A DNA stretch of 64,000 nucleotides from Nitrospira sp. (GTDB taxonomy: Bacteria; Nitrospirota; Nitrospiria; Nitrospirales; Nitrospiraceae), in the NCBI GenBank assembly GCA_029194665.1, contig JARFXO010000008.1:99166-163165 (forward strand). The letters run 5' to 3'. Numbering within the stretch: position 1 is the stretch's first letter; each line of letters opens with the position of its first letter. Both the position numbers and the translations under genes were made by a program. The notes beneath the pieces were generated by a model. It was given only the letters and a program-made list of their open reading frames with translations. It was not told the origin of the DNA and searched no databases. This document shows positions 8,692-15,923 of this stretch, piece by piece.

Positions 8692-8768
8692 CGTTATACG
8701 TGAATCGCTACACGTTATTCGTCATGAGTGGTCTCCTGCGTTTCACGAATAACGATTCACGAACGGCG
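8692..8768. repeat. Period-7 intergenic array folding into a hairpin
   Basis: In exact 7-base phase from 8692 read CGTTATA, CGTGAAT, CGCTACA, CGTTATT, CGTCATG; from 8741 read TTTCACG, AATAACG, ATTCACG. The right arm (8745-8761) is the reverse complement of the left arm apart from a 6-base insertion (CTACAC). It lies between the operon terminator and the 3' end of the next convergent gene. Confidence 0.7.
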
Positions 8769-8772
8769 CCGG

Positions 8773-9021
8773 TCAACCTTGGATCTCGTCCTCAACCATC
8801 TCCTCGCTGGCCGGCATGCCATAAGCGACATACTTCGCATAGGACAGATAGATTGCCGCACTATCAGTCATGGCTTTTGAGCCAGCCGTCAGTCGAACGA
8901 CCTTGTCGGAGCCGGGTGGTTCCACGTTCTGCAGCATTGTGACGTGGTCATGCAGGAGCGTGATGTACCGTTCCACCGCTGATTCAACTTCTTTGTAAGC
9001 CTTCAGGATTTCATCCGTCAT
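8773..9021 (-). CDS. Conserved hypothetical protein, 82 residues
   Basis: I do not recognise a family. The start at 9021 is chosen because a TACGGAGGACAACC ribosome site precedes MTDEILKAYKEVES; an upstream in-frame codon at 9048 would lie beyond it. The protein is acidic and predicted mostly helical, with a near-continuous heptad of hydrophobics in residues 3-30, and no cysteines or signal peptide. It is divergent from the Rsm22-like gene with only 38 bases between start codons. Confidence 0.6.
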   Translation of the reverse strand: MTDEILKAYKEVESAVERYITLLHDHVTMLQNVEPPGSDKVVRLTAGSKAMTDSAAIYLSYAKYVAYGMPASEEMVEDEIQG

Positions 9022-9023
9022 GG

Positions 9024-9053
9024 TTGTCCTCCGTAATAGGTCGAGCATACACT
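9024..9053 (+). promoter_or_regulatory. Promoter of the Rsm22-like gene (leaderless transcript predicted)
   Basis: TTGTCC at 9024-9029, an 18-base spacer and TACACT at 9048-9053. Transcription would begin about seven bases downstream, at the A of the ATG at 9060; no ribosome site precedes that ATG. Confidence 0.5.
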
Positions 9054-9059
9054 AGCCTC

Positions 9060-10238
9060 ATGCAATGCCTCAACGCCACGGTTTCACCGTTACTCCTTGA
9101 GGCCATCGCTGAACGGATCGAGAGCGAGGATCTCTCCCAAAAAAAGTTAGGGCAGGCAGTGGCGGCGCTTTCCAAGAGCTTCACTAAAGAGCGGAGTCGT
9201 CTATCCCGAACATATCTAGACGATGAGTTTTTGGGGGCTGCGTATCTTCAGTATTTCATGCCCGTCAATCTGGCGAAAATCCGGTTGTTGCTCGATGAGA
9301 TGCCGACTCCGAAACCGGTCGAGGGGTTTTCCGTTCTCGACATTGGTTCGGGGCCGGGAACCGGGGCTCTGGCGGTCCTTGACTGGTGGTCTCAACGAAA
9401 GTTGCCATATGCCTTATCAGTTACCGCTGTCGATAGTTCGACGGTAGCCCTCAGACAAGCCAGGAAGTTATGGGATCGCTACTGTCGGGTGGCCAGTATT
9501 CAGGAAGCGGACTTGCGGACGTGTGAGGGAGATTTGGAGCGACGAGCCTGGTTGGAACAGGTTCGACAGAAGTGGCCGTTTGATCTCATCATTCTTGCCA
9601 ATTGTTTGAATGAGATCTTTGCAGACGCAGGCGATCCCATCATGGCGCGAACTACCTTTGTTGACCAGTCTCTAGCGTTACTGGCACCGCACGGCACGAT
9701 GATGATCGTCGAGCCGGCGTTACGAGAAACTTCTCGCGCACTCCATCGGGTGCGCGATCGATTGCTTCAAGAGAAACGGTGCACTCTCTATAGCCCCTGT
9801 CTCCATGAGCAGAATTGCCCAGCCTTAGCCAAGGCTGACGATTGGTGCCATGAAGAACGGGCATGGGAACCACCTGTGATTATTCAGGAGATCGACGAGC
9901 AAGTAGGCTTCATCAAGGATGCGTTGAAATTTTCGTACGTATTGTTGCGAAAAGACGGCAAGACCATCGTCGACCGGAAGCCGGATGTCTATCGCGTTGT
10001 CAGTGAACTGCGGGTCATGAAGGGGGAGAAAAGAGCCTGGCTTTGCAACGAGCAAGGCCGACAAGAAGTCGGGCGGCAGGATCGCCTGGCGTCTCCTCAC
10101 AACGAATCATTCGATCAGTGGCATCGTGGCGCGATCGTGCAAATTGAGCGGATCGTTCGAAAGGAACGAGGAGACAAGGCGTCGGCATTGGGACGCATCG
10201 AGCGGGATACGGCTGTACAAATCGTTCGTTCAGCATAG
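9060..10238 (+). CDS. Rsm22-family small-subunit rRNA methyltransferase-like protein
   Basis: 392 residues. A Rossmann SAM-binding motif, VLDIGSGPGTGALAVLDWW, sits near residue 95, and a later cysteine set (CTLYSPCLHEQNCPALAK then DDWCHEE) matches the iron-sulfur cysteines of the Rsm22/METTL17 family, which acts on or assembles the small ribosomal subunit. Start set at 9060 because the earlier in-frame codon at 9024 falls in the promoter. No ribosome site, consistent with a leaderless mRNA. Confidence 0.75.
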   Translation: MQCLNATVSPLLLEAIAERIESEDLSQKKLGQAVAALSKSFTKERSRLSRTYLDDEFLGAAYLQYFMPVNLAKIRLLLDEMPTPKPVEGFSVLDIGSGPGTGALAVLDWWSQRKLPYALSVTAVDSSTVALRQARKLWDRYCRVASIQEADLRTCEGDLERRAWLEQVRQKWPFDLIILANCLNEIFADAGDPIMARTTFVDQSLALLAPHGTMMIVEPALRETSRALHRVRDRLLQEKRCTLYSPCLHEQNCPALAKADDWCHEERAWEPPVIIQEIDEQVGFIKDALKFSYVLLRKDGKTIVDRKPDVYRVVSELRVMKGEKRAWLCNEQGRQEVGRQDRLASPHNESFDQWHRGAIVQIERIVRKERGDKASALGRIERDTAVQIVRSA

Positions 10239-10320
10239 CCAAAAGCAGGCGCTGAACGGATGTGCGCTCCAGTGAAGTCTCCTTGAGCATAAGCACGGCG
10301 CGGCGTAGAATGGCCTCCGA

Positions 10321-10608
10321 ATGTTCGAGCGGGTTCTAAAACAACTCCGTTCATTGATCAGGAAACGTCAGTACATTATCACGATTCATGCGCTTGAGGA
10401 GATGGATGAGGATGACGTTCTAGCCGAAGACATTGAGAACGTCATTCTGACCGGACAGATTGTCGAGCGACAAGTTGATCGTGCCACCAAGGAAAGAAAA
10501 TATGTCTTGGAGGGAGCGGACTGTTCCGGTCAGCCTGTGCATGTCGTCTTGAAGATCGGACCAACAGGGAAGGCGGTCATAATCACCGTCTATCGTGAGG
10601 AGGATTGA
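10321..10608 (+). CDS. DUF4258 domain protein, probable toxin-like partner
   Basis: 95 residues with the DUF4258 pattern: a helix with YIITIHALEEMDEDDV, then VILTGQIVERQ, and a C-terminal HVVLKIGPTGKAVIITVYRE strand pair like RelE-fold proteins. The stop overlaps the next gene start (TGATG). Such proteins are often found beside YgiT-type zinc-finger proteins in toxin-antitoxin-like pairs; toxicity here is inference. Confidence 0.75.
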   Translation: MFERVLKQLRSLIRKRQYIITIHALEEMDEDDVLAEDIENVILTGQIVERQVDRATKERKYVLEGADCSGQPVHVVLKIGPTGKAVIITVYREED

Positions 10609-10847
10609 TGCAGTGTGATCTCTGTGGCGCTCAGGCAGCCACTATCAAGAAGGCGACGAAAAGTTTTGGCCGAGGTGGCAGTCTTGTCGTCATCGAGAAC
10701 ATTCCAATTGTCCATTGCGCTCGGTGTCATGAATCGTACCTCACCGCGGATACGGCCCGCGAACTCGACCGTATCCGTAAGAATCGTCGCAGTCTAGGAA
10801 AGCCCAAGCGGGTACTCGTCGCATCGTTCAAGAAAAGCGCGGCGTAG
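10608..10847 (+). CDS. YgiT-type zinc finger protein (MqsA-like antitoxin N-domain)
   Basis: 79 residues with two CxxC pairs, CDLCGAQA and CARCHESYLT, matching the YgiT-type zinc finger seen at the N-terminus of MqsA. The helix-turn-helix half of MqsA is absent. ATG at 10608 overlaps the DUF4258 stop, so the pair is translationally coupled. The stop is immediately followed by the higB relic. Confidence 0.75.
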   Translation: MQCDLCGAQAATIKKATKSFGRGGSLVVIENIPIVHCARCHESYLTADTARELDRIRKNRRSLGKPKRVLVASFKKSAA

Positions 10848-10852
10848 AGTAG

Positions 10853-10915
10853 AGGATTTGCTTCCGATTTGTCGACGGCGATGCGTATGATGTTGAATTG
10901 ACCGACTGTCATTGA
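10853..10915 (+). pseudogene. higB: Relic of a HigB toxin gene (last 20 codons plus stop)
   Basis: Reading from 10853 gives RICFRFVDGDAYDVELTDCH then TGA, which is the conserved C-terminus of HigB toxins. An in-frame TAG lies directly before it at 10850-10852, so no longer gene exists. The remnant keeps the usual spacing to the higA start nine bases downstream and carries its ribosome site. Confidence 0.8.
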
Positions 10916-10923
10916 GGTGAGGC

Positions 10924-11277
10924 ATGGCTATCCCTAACAAAGGAGTTCGGAAAGTGCGTCCGACGCATCCAGGTGAGATGCTGCGAGAAGATTTCCTGCC
11001 CGACTATAAGCTGAACGTATCAGGCTTTGCCAAGGCTATTGGGGTATCGCGCCAGACTGTGAACGAAGTACTGCGAGAGAGGCGGGCTGTGAGCCCGGAA
11101 ATGGCGCTACGGCTCTCTCGTCTGTTCGGAAACAGCCTTGAGTTCTGGTTGAATGCCCAGAGAGCGGTCGATCTGTGGGAGGCGGCGAAGGCAAGCCAAG
11201 GGCAGAATCAATCGTATTTCGCCGCTGAGTGCAGCCTAGCGAGGTTATTCAATCTGAATGCACAATCCTCCACATAA
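10924..11277 (+). CDS. higA: HigA-family antitoxin / XRE-type regulator
   Basis: 117 residues with RPTHPGEMLREDFLPDYKL and the helix-turn-helix FAKAIGVSRQTVNEVLRERR, followed by SPEMALRLSRLFGNSLEFWL, the HigA signature. Normally it represses and neutralises the HigBA pair; here the toxin is reduced to a relic, so it is an orphan antitoxin. Residues after about 97 are less conserved. GAGGTGAGGC precedes the ATG. Confidence 0.9.
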   Translation: MAIPNKGVRKVRPTHPGEMLREDFLPDYKLNVSGFAKAIGVSRQTVNEVLRERRAVSPEMALRLSRLFGNSLEFWLNAQRAVDLWEAAKASQGQNQSYFAAECSLARLFNLNAQSST

Positions 11278-11311
11278 GCGAAGGACACTTCAGGCAAAGG
11301 GAGGGCGCATC

Positions 11312-11812
11312 ATGAATCCACGACTACCCATTTTCCTGAGCTACGCGGACGAGGACAAATCATACTTGAATGAATTTGTTACTCACCTAAAGCTACTGCA
11401 AATGCAAGACCAGGTGTGTGCGTGGTCAGACCTCGACTTAGCCCCTGGTGCAGAGTGGGAGCGGGACATCGGTATATCTATCGACAGTGCACGTGCAGCT
11501 GTTCTGTTCGTAAGTCAACATTTCCTAGCCTCCGACTTTGTGAGAAAAAGTGAGCTGCCAAGACTCCTTAATGAACGTAAGGCAAAGGGACTCCCTATAT
11601 TGCCGTTAATAGTTAGCCATTGCGTGTTTAGCCTGACGACTTTCAAATACCCAGACCCTGATCTCGGTCCGGACGAGTTTGTTTTGTCCTCGATTCAAAC
11701 AGTAAACAAGCCGCATGAACCTTTGAGTTCCCTCCATCAGAACCAGAGAGACGAAGTGTTCGCTAGGTTAGCTGGACAACTGCATAAGATTTGGAAGCGC
11801 GAAGCTGGCTAA
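11312..11812 (+). CDS. Stand-alone TIR domain protein
   Basis: 166 residues from the ATG at 11312 (ribosome site AAAGGGAGG). The TIR pattern is clear: FLSYADEDKSYLNEFV, the DLAPGAEWERDI loop, ARAAVLFVSQHFLASDFV, and KSELPRLL, where Glu81 aligns with the catalytic glutamate of TIR NADases. No second domain, signal peptide or membrane segment is present. Bacterial TIR proteins often act in anti-phage defence or signalling; no clear partner gene is adjacent. Lower GC than neighbours suggests acquisition. Confidence 0.8.
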   Translation: MNPRLPIFLSYADEDKSYLNEFVTHLKLLQMQDQVCAWSDLDLAPGAEWERDIGISIDSARAAVLFVSQHFLASDFVRKSELPRLLNERKAKGLPILPLIVSHCVFSLTTFKYPDPDLGPDEFVLSSIQTVNKPHEPLSSLHQNQRDEVFARLAGQLHKIWKREAG

Positions 11813-12282
11813 CGGTTGGTTGCAAGCTGCAACTGGGAACACTTTCTATCTGTCGCGATGTTGCGAGTACATAAAGGCCTGTGGAAGAGCTATACTGCGT
11901 GGGCATGAAAGGGTCTCACAGGCCATCTGTATGCCGTAGACCCAACCAGAGCTGTGCTTCATCTGAAGGTGACGGGTCCATAAGCGACTCGTCGCCGTTG
12001 TATTTTTTAGAGCGGCGCTGCGCGGTGCTGCATCGCGAATCGCAGAGGCGAGGGTACCACGCTTACCGAAAGGTTGCAGTCTGAAGCATGAGGACGGCGG
12101 CGCATGTTTGAAGTTCAGGCCCAGCAACGCGGAGCCTGAACAAGTTTGCGACGCCGAGCGACCTGAGGTTAGCGCGGTCGAGCCGAAGCGTGTGAGCAGG
12201 GTAGGACTGGTCAGTGCTGGTCAATCTTTCTTATTGGCTAGGTGGACGGAACGGTGACGGCTATTGCTGAAAGCCGAACTGG
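11813..12282. other. Structured non-coding stretch after the TIR gene
   Basis: About 470 bases with no gene I accept. It holds inverted repeats: GGCCTGTG at 11876 with CACAGGCC at 11917, and GTTCAGGC with GCCTGAAC around 12120. The minus-strand frame 11846-12127 lacks a ribosome site and looks like a translated repeat. It may be a decayed mobile or cassette-like segment; the identity is unknown. Confidence 0.4.
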
Positions 12283-12426
12283 CTAGTGTAGTGTTTCATT
12301 AATACGTTGGCATTGACCGTTCGCCCTGAGCTTGTCGAAGGGCAAGTGTTTTCAACCGGTTCCGTTCATGGTTCGACAGGCTCACCACGAACGGAAGGTG
12401 AAGGAACTTGTGGGTCACTACACTAG
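12283..12426. mobile_element. MITE-like element with CTAG-flanked 11-bp terminal inverted repeats
   Basis: CTAGTGTAGTG at 12283-12293 is repeated exactly inverted as CACTACACTAG at 12416-12426, bounding 144 bases. If the terminal CTAG or TA is the duplicated target, this fits IS630/Tc1-type insertion. It has no coding capacity and carries two REP palindromes inside. Mobilisation is inferred. Confidence 0.55.
12317..12394. repeat. Pair of REP-type palindromes
   Basis: 12317-12343 contains CCCTGAGCTTGTCGAAGGGC, and 12362-12394 contains GTTCGACAGGCTCACCACGA with arms CCGTTCATGG and CCACGAACGG. I recognise these as the widespread REP-like intergenic repeat found in many bacteria, here in inverted arrangement. 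Confidence 0.7.
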
Positions 12427-12605
12427 TCCGCTTCAGGCTCTGAACTGCCGTGCTGGTGGGAGACCTTGTCCTCTTCGAACAGATCCGCCATTTCTTCGGC
12501 CATCACAGCACTATCATCCTGAATGGCGATCAACGGGATTTCTTTTCTCTCCTTGGGTTTCTCTTCCGGATCGGAGAGGTCAGACTGTTTTGGTTGATCA
12601 GTCAT
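12423..12605 (-). CDS. Small acidic hypothetical protein, 60 residues
   Basis: Starts MTDQPKQSDLSD and is very rich in Glu, Asp and Lys, with no recognisable domain. A TATACT box ends seven bases before the ATG, so the transcript may be leaderless. The stop codon TAG is the complement of the CTAG at the right end of the MITE-like element, so the natural C-terminus may have been cut or replaced. Confidence 0.45.
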   Translation of the reverse strand: MTDQPKQSDLSDPEEKPKERKEIPLIAIQDDSAVMAEEMADLFEEDKVSHQHGSSEPEAD

Positions 12606-12643
12606 GCGACTTAGTATACACCAGCGACGGGAACAAGGTTGAT

Positions 12644-13003
12644 TTATTCAAACGCTTCCAACGACGATTTCTCAGGGAATTGCCGCTTGCAATTCCGACA
12701 GGTCACGAAGTAATAGGCATCTCGTACGGATAACGTGGCTCGAAAATCGAGATCAACCCCCTGATGGTTGCAGGCTGTGCAGGAAATCTCTCTTAACCGG
12801 AGCGGCACATCCGGCTGTGTCCGCAGATAGAACTCCATGTCGGTATAGACGGGAAACGTGTAGTAACACTTCTTGCAGATGCCTCGCCAGTCGCCGTCTG
12901 TTCCCATGAACCGTTCGTCGATCGCGAAGCTGGACTGTTTGCAAACGGCGCATGGGACCGTATTCAAGCGACGTTCGACTTCCTGCTGAGTGATAGTGAC
13001 CAT
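12644..13003 (-). CDS. Zinc-ribbon hypothetical protein
   Basis: 119 residues with four CxxC pairs in order: CAVCKQS, CKKCYYTF, CTACNHQG and CRNCKRQF, suggesting two zinc-binding sites. No family recognised. The start at 13003 (MVTITQQEV) is preferred over 13081 because the extra N-terminus overlaps the promoter and has no conserved character. A -10 box ends nine bases before the ATG and no ribosome site is seen. Confidence 0.65.
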   Translation of the reverse strand: MVTITQQEVERRLNTVPCAVCKQSSFAIDERFMGTDGDWRGICKKCYYTFPVYTDMEFYLRTQPDVPLRLREISCTACNHQGVDLDFRATLSVRDAYYFVTCRNCKRQFPEKSSLEAFE

Positions 13004-13012
13004 GTTGAGACG

Positions 13013-13042
13013 AGTATAACGGGCGGGGAAATGAAATCGCAA
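13013..13042 (-). promoter_or_regulatory. Promoter for the zinc-ribbon gene
   Basis: On the minus strand: TTGCGA (13042-13037), an 18-base spacer, TATACT (13018-13013). The start codon is at 13003, so the leader would be only a few bases. Confidence 0.5.
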
Positions 13043-13067
13043 CCACAAGAGAGCAGAGGGGAATAGC

Positions 13068-13095
13068 TTGACGTCGCTCACGGTGCGGCTATACT
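13068..13095 (+). promoter_or_regulatory. Promoter for the phosphatase gene
   Basis: TTGACG at 13068-13073, a 16-base spacer and TATACT at 13090-13095. The GTG start at 13105 lies nine bases after the -10 box, predicting a leaderless or nearly leaderless mRNA. Confidence 0.55.
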
Positions 13096-13104
13096 GAAAA
13101 CGCC

Positions 13105-13533
13105 GTGCATCAGATTACAGACATTCTGCTGGTAGGCAGCATTATCGATGCGGAGGAGCCTCCGTCGACGATCGGCACACTCCTGCTGGTCGCCGAAGAG
13201 TTTACGATCACACCGGCTGCCTGGGTGGACTATCATCGGATTCCTTTTCGAGAGTTTGCCAAGGCCGATCCTGCCAGGCTGATGGAAGCCGTTCAATGGC
13301 TGGAGCCACGCGCACGAAAAGGTCGGACCCTGGTCTGTTGCCGGGCCGGTATGGGCCGCTCGGTTTCTGTGGTCATGGCCTATCTCTGCTGCATCGAAGG
13401 CCGGACTTATGATGAAGTCTTGAAGTTGGTCATGGCTCGGCGCCCTGGTGCCATGCCTCTGCCGAACCTTCAAGTTGCCATTGAACAGGTCCGCCAACTC
13501 CGGCGCGCTAGTAATTCTGCCGTCCCTCGATAG
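13105..13533 (+). CDS. Dual-specificity-type protein phosphatase
   Basis: 142 residues with GTG start. The cysteine-phosphatase P-loop VCCRAGMGRSVSVVMAYLC gives nucleophile Cys79 and Arg85 (C-x5-R); the usual histidine before the nucleophile is Cys78. An N-terminal segment (HQITDILLVGSIIDAEE) and IPFREF fit the DUSP fold, though a clear general-acid aspartate loop is hard to place. The substrate could be phosphoprotein, lipid or glycan; unknown. Not linked to a kinase gene. Confidence 0.8.
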   Translation: MHQITDILLVGSIIDAEEPPSTIGTLLLVAEEFTITPAAWVDYHRIPFREFAKADPARLMEAVQWLEPRARKGRTLVCCRAGMGRSVSVVMAYLCCIEGRTYDEVLKLVMARRPGAMPLPNLQVAIEQVRQLRRASNSAVPR

Positions 13534-13627
13534 TGATCTTTTCCCCCGATCCGCCAAGCCCGTCTTGCCTTTCCTCACTTCTCATGGCGTAATGGAGCTC
13601 CTCTCTAGCGCTTAACCTGGATGAGTT

Positions 13628-14467
13628 ATGCCGGAGCTTCCAGAAGCTGAAGTCGTTGCGCGACAGATCCGTTCACGTCTCCTTGGGGCACAATTGCGTG
13701 ATGTGTGGGTCGGACGGGCGGATATCGTTCGAGAAGGCTACAGCACCGTGGCTTGGTATCGAGGCGTCGGCCTGCAATCTGTCGAGCGATTCGGCAAGAG
13801 TATCGTTCTGGGATTTACGAAGGCTCAAGCCGGTCGCTATGTGGTGGCTGAACTCGGGATGACCGGACTGCTCTTGTTCCAGTCGGCTCGGACGAAACAT
13901 CCTCAGCATACCCATGTCAGGTTATCGTTCGAAGGAGCCAGTGAGCCGGAACTACGCTACTGGAATCCTCGTCGGTTCGGACGTCTTTCCCTCCTGGACA
14001 AGCCGGGCCTTGAGCGATATCTCGTTCGTCGGTTCGGGGCGGACCCACTTCTCGTGTCCCAGCCTGAATTTGTGCGAGTTCTGACAGAGCGACGCGGTCG
14101 GCTGAAGTCGCTCCTGATGCATCAACAAGTCATCGCCGGTATCGGGAATATCTACGCGAATGAGATTCTCTTTAGAGCCGGCTTGCACCCACATGTTCAG
14201 GTCGGCAAACTATCGGTGGGCAGGATTGAAAAGCTCTACCGGATCATGCGTGAGGTCCTTCACGAGGCGATTGCCTGCGGAGGCTCGAGCGTCCGAGATT
14301 TTATTTCTCCCGATGGAACGGAGGGACAATACAAGCGGCGGCATCTGGTCTATGGGAAAGCGGGTCAGCCCTGTCCACAGCACTGTGGCGGGATCATTCA
14401 ACGTTTTCAAGGGGAACGGAGCGCATATTTTTGTCCCCGATGCCAGTCTCTTCGCTCTACAAAGTAA
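13628..14467 (+). CDS. mutM: Formamidopyrimidine-DNA glycosylase
   Basis: Removes 8-oxoguanine and formamidopyrimidines. The mature N-terminus PELPEAEVVARQIRS supplies the catalytic Pro and Glu. The middle has LLMHQQVIAGIGNIYANEIL (helix-two-turn-helix). The C-terminal zinc finger is intact: VYGKAGQPCPQHCGG and AYFCPRCQ. 279 residues, normal length. Starts with ATG after a short, poorly matched ribosome site. Confidence 0.96.
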   Translation: MPELPEAEVVARQIRSRLLGAQLRDVWVGRADIVREGYSTVAWYRGVGLQSVERFGKSIVLGFTKAQAGRYVVAELGMTGLLLFQSARTKHPQHTHVRLSFEGASEPELRYWNPRRFGRLSLLDKPGLERYLVRRFGADPLLVSQPEFVRVLTERRGRLKSLLMHQQVIAGIGNIYANEILFRAGLHPHVQVGKLSVGRIEKLYRIMREVLHEAIACGGSSVRDFISPDGTEGQYKRRHLVYGKAGQPCPQHCGGIIQRFQGERSAYFCPRCQSLRSTK

Positions 14468-14576
14468 CGGGCAGAGGCGAAAAAAGTACTTACATTTTCA
14501 CGGCTTAGTAAGGGCTAGGTTTGAAAGTTTCACGCTAGGCCTTTTGATCCGCTTCACGGTAGTCCCTCTGGTGTCT

Positions 14577-14606
14577 TGAGTCATCCCGTTGATTTCCGCT
14601 ACAATC
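14577..14606 (+). promoter_or_regulatory. Sigma70-type promoter for the acl operon
   Basis: TTGAGT at 14577-14582, an 18-base spacer and TACAAT at 14601-14606. About 38 bases of leader precede the aclB ATG, which has the ribosome site GAAGGAGAACG. Confidence 0.6.
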
Positions 14607-14649
14607 CGGCTCCCCTATACGACTGAGTTGAATACGAAGGAGAACGATC

Positions 14650-15846
14650 ATGGCAAAGGTCTTGGAAGGTCCCGGGATGGGATTGATGAAGAAGTGGGGA
14701 ATTCACGTTCCACATTATGCGGTTGTCACCTCTGCGGACGAACTCTCCAAGCTTGGTCAAGTCAACGAGTGGATGAAACAGACTAAATTGGTTGCCAAAG
14801 CGCATGAAGCGCTGGGCTCTCGGTTTAAGCTCGGTCTGGTGAAGGTCGGCCTCGATCTGAATGGGGCGGTGGCGGCAACCAAAGAAATGATCGGTCGCCA
14901 GGTCGGGAGCATTACCATCTCGCAGGTCATTGTCTCTGAGATGGTTCCCCACAAAGAGGAATACTATTGCGCGGTGAAGTCCACTCGGGAAGGTGTCGAG
15001 ATCCTTGTCGCCAATTGCGGCGGGATCGAAGTGGAGTCCAATTGGGAGCGAGTGAAGCGCTTGTGTCTCGATATCGGGCAAACTCCTTCCTCGGACCAGC
15101 TTGAAAAACTCGCGAAGGATGCAGGATTTACAGGCCCGGTCGCCAAGAAGATGGCCGACTTCGCCGGAAAGATGTTTGCCTGTTTCGACAGCGAAGATGC
15201 GCAGTATCTCGAAGTGAATCCTGTCGTCACGCGCGAGAGCGACGGTGAGTTGATTGCGCTCGATGCCGTGACGCTGCTGGACGGTGACGCCAAATTCCGC
15301 CATCCGGATTGGAATTTCCAGTTCGCCGCAGAGTTTGGGCGTGCCTACAGTCGAGATGAAGTGGAAGTCATGGGGGTCGACAGCAAAATCAAGGGGTCCG
15401 TCAAGTTCATCGAAATTCCAGGCGGCGATACGGCGATGCTGCCGGCCGGCGGCGGCGCGAGCGTCTACTATTCCGATGCCGTCGTGGCGCGAGGCGGCAA
15501 GTTGGCGAATTATGCCGAGTATTCAGGTGATCCCCCCGATTGGGCCGTTGAGGTGCTGACGGAAAAGGTCTGCTCCTTGCCCGGCATCAAGAATATCATC
15601 GTCGGCGGGGCGATCGCCAATTTTACCGACGTGAAGAAGACCTTCGGCGGCATCATCAATGGATTTCGCAAGGCAAAGGGTGACGGCAAGTTAAAGGGGG
15701 TGAAAATTTGGGTGCGCCGTGGTGGGCCTCGTGAAAAAGAAGGCCTTGACGCGATGCGCGCGCTGAAGGACGAGGGCTTCGACATTCACGTCTTCGACCG
15801 CAACACCCCGCTGACGGACATCGTCGACAAAGCGCTTCAGAAATAG
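14650..15846 (+). CDS. aclB: ATP-citrate lyase, beta (ATP-grasp) subunit
   Basis: 398 residues, the length of AclB in Chlorobium-type enzymes. It resembles succinyl-CoA synthetase beta: an ATP-grasp region with AKAHEALGSRFKLGLVKVGL, acidic metal site YLEVNPVVTR, then a citrate-binding-type domain with EIPGGDTAMLPAGGGASVYY and IIVGGAIANFTDVKKTF. With AclA it cleaves citrate with ATP and CoA to acetyl-CoA and oxaloacetate, the key rTCA step. First gene of the acl-suc block. Confidence 0.95.
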   Translation: MAKVLEGPGMGLMKKWGIHVPHYAVVTSADELSKLGQVNEWMKQTKLVAKAHEALGSRFKLGLVKVGLDLNGAVAATKEMIGRQVGSITISQVIVSEMVPHKEEYYCAVKSTREGVEILVANCGGIEVESNWERVKRLCLDIGQTPSSDQLEKLAKDAGFTGPVAKKMADFAGKMFACFDSEDAQYLEVNPVVTRESDGELIALDAVTLLDGDAKFRHPDWNFQFAAEFGRAYSRDEVEVMGVDSKIKGSVKFIEIPGGDTAMLPAGGGASVYYSDAVVARGGKLANYAEYSGDPPDWAVEVLTEKVCSLPGIKNIIVGGAIANFTDVKKTFGGIINGFRKAKGDGKLKGVKIWVRRGGPREKEGLDAMRALKDEGFDIHVFDRNTPLTDIVDKALQK

Positions 15847-15851
15847 CAACG

Positions 15852-15906
15852 AGGACTCAGGACTGAGTTAGAGAGGATCACCTGGCCCTCAGCACTCAGT
15901 CCTGAT
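15852..15906. repeat. Period-7 hairpin array between aclB and aclA
   Basis: Left: AGGACTC AGGACTG from 15852. Right: CCCTCAG CACTCAG TCCTGAT from 15886. A perfect 12-base inverted pair (15857-15868 and 15894-15905) encloses a 25-base loop. It occupies most of the 77-base gap and ends just before the aclA ribosome site AAGAGGAGA. Confidence 0.75.
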
Positions 15907-15923
15907 GCAAAGAGGAGATCGCG

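Noticed and set aside
11846..12127. 93-residue minus-strand open frame
   Set aside because: No ribosome site, odd composition, and overlap with inverted repeats; more likely a translated repeat.
13078..13578. 166-residue minus-strand open frame opposite the phosphatase
   Set aside because: The plus-strand frame has a clear catalytic P-loop and promoter; the antisense frame has neither.
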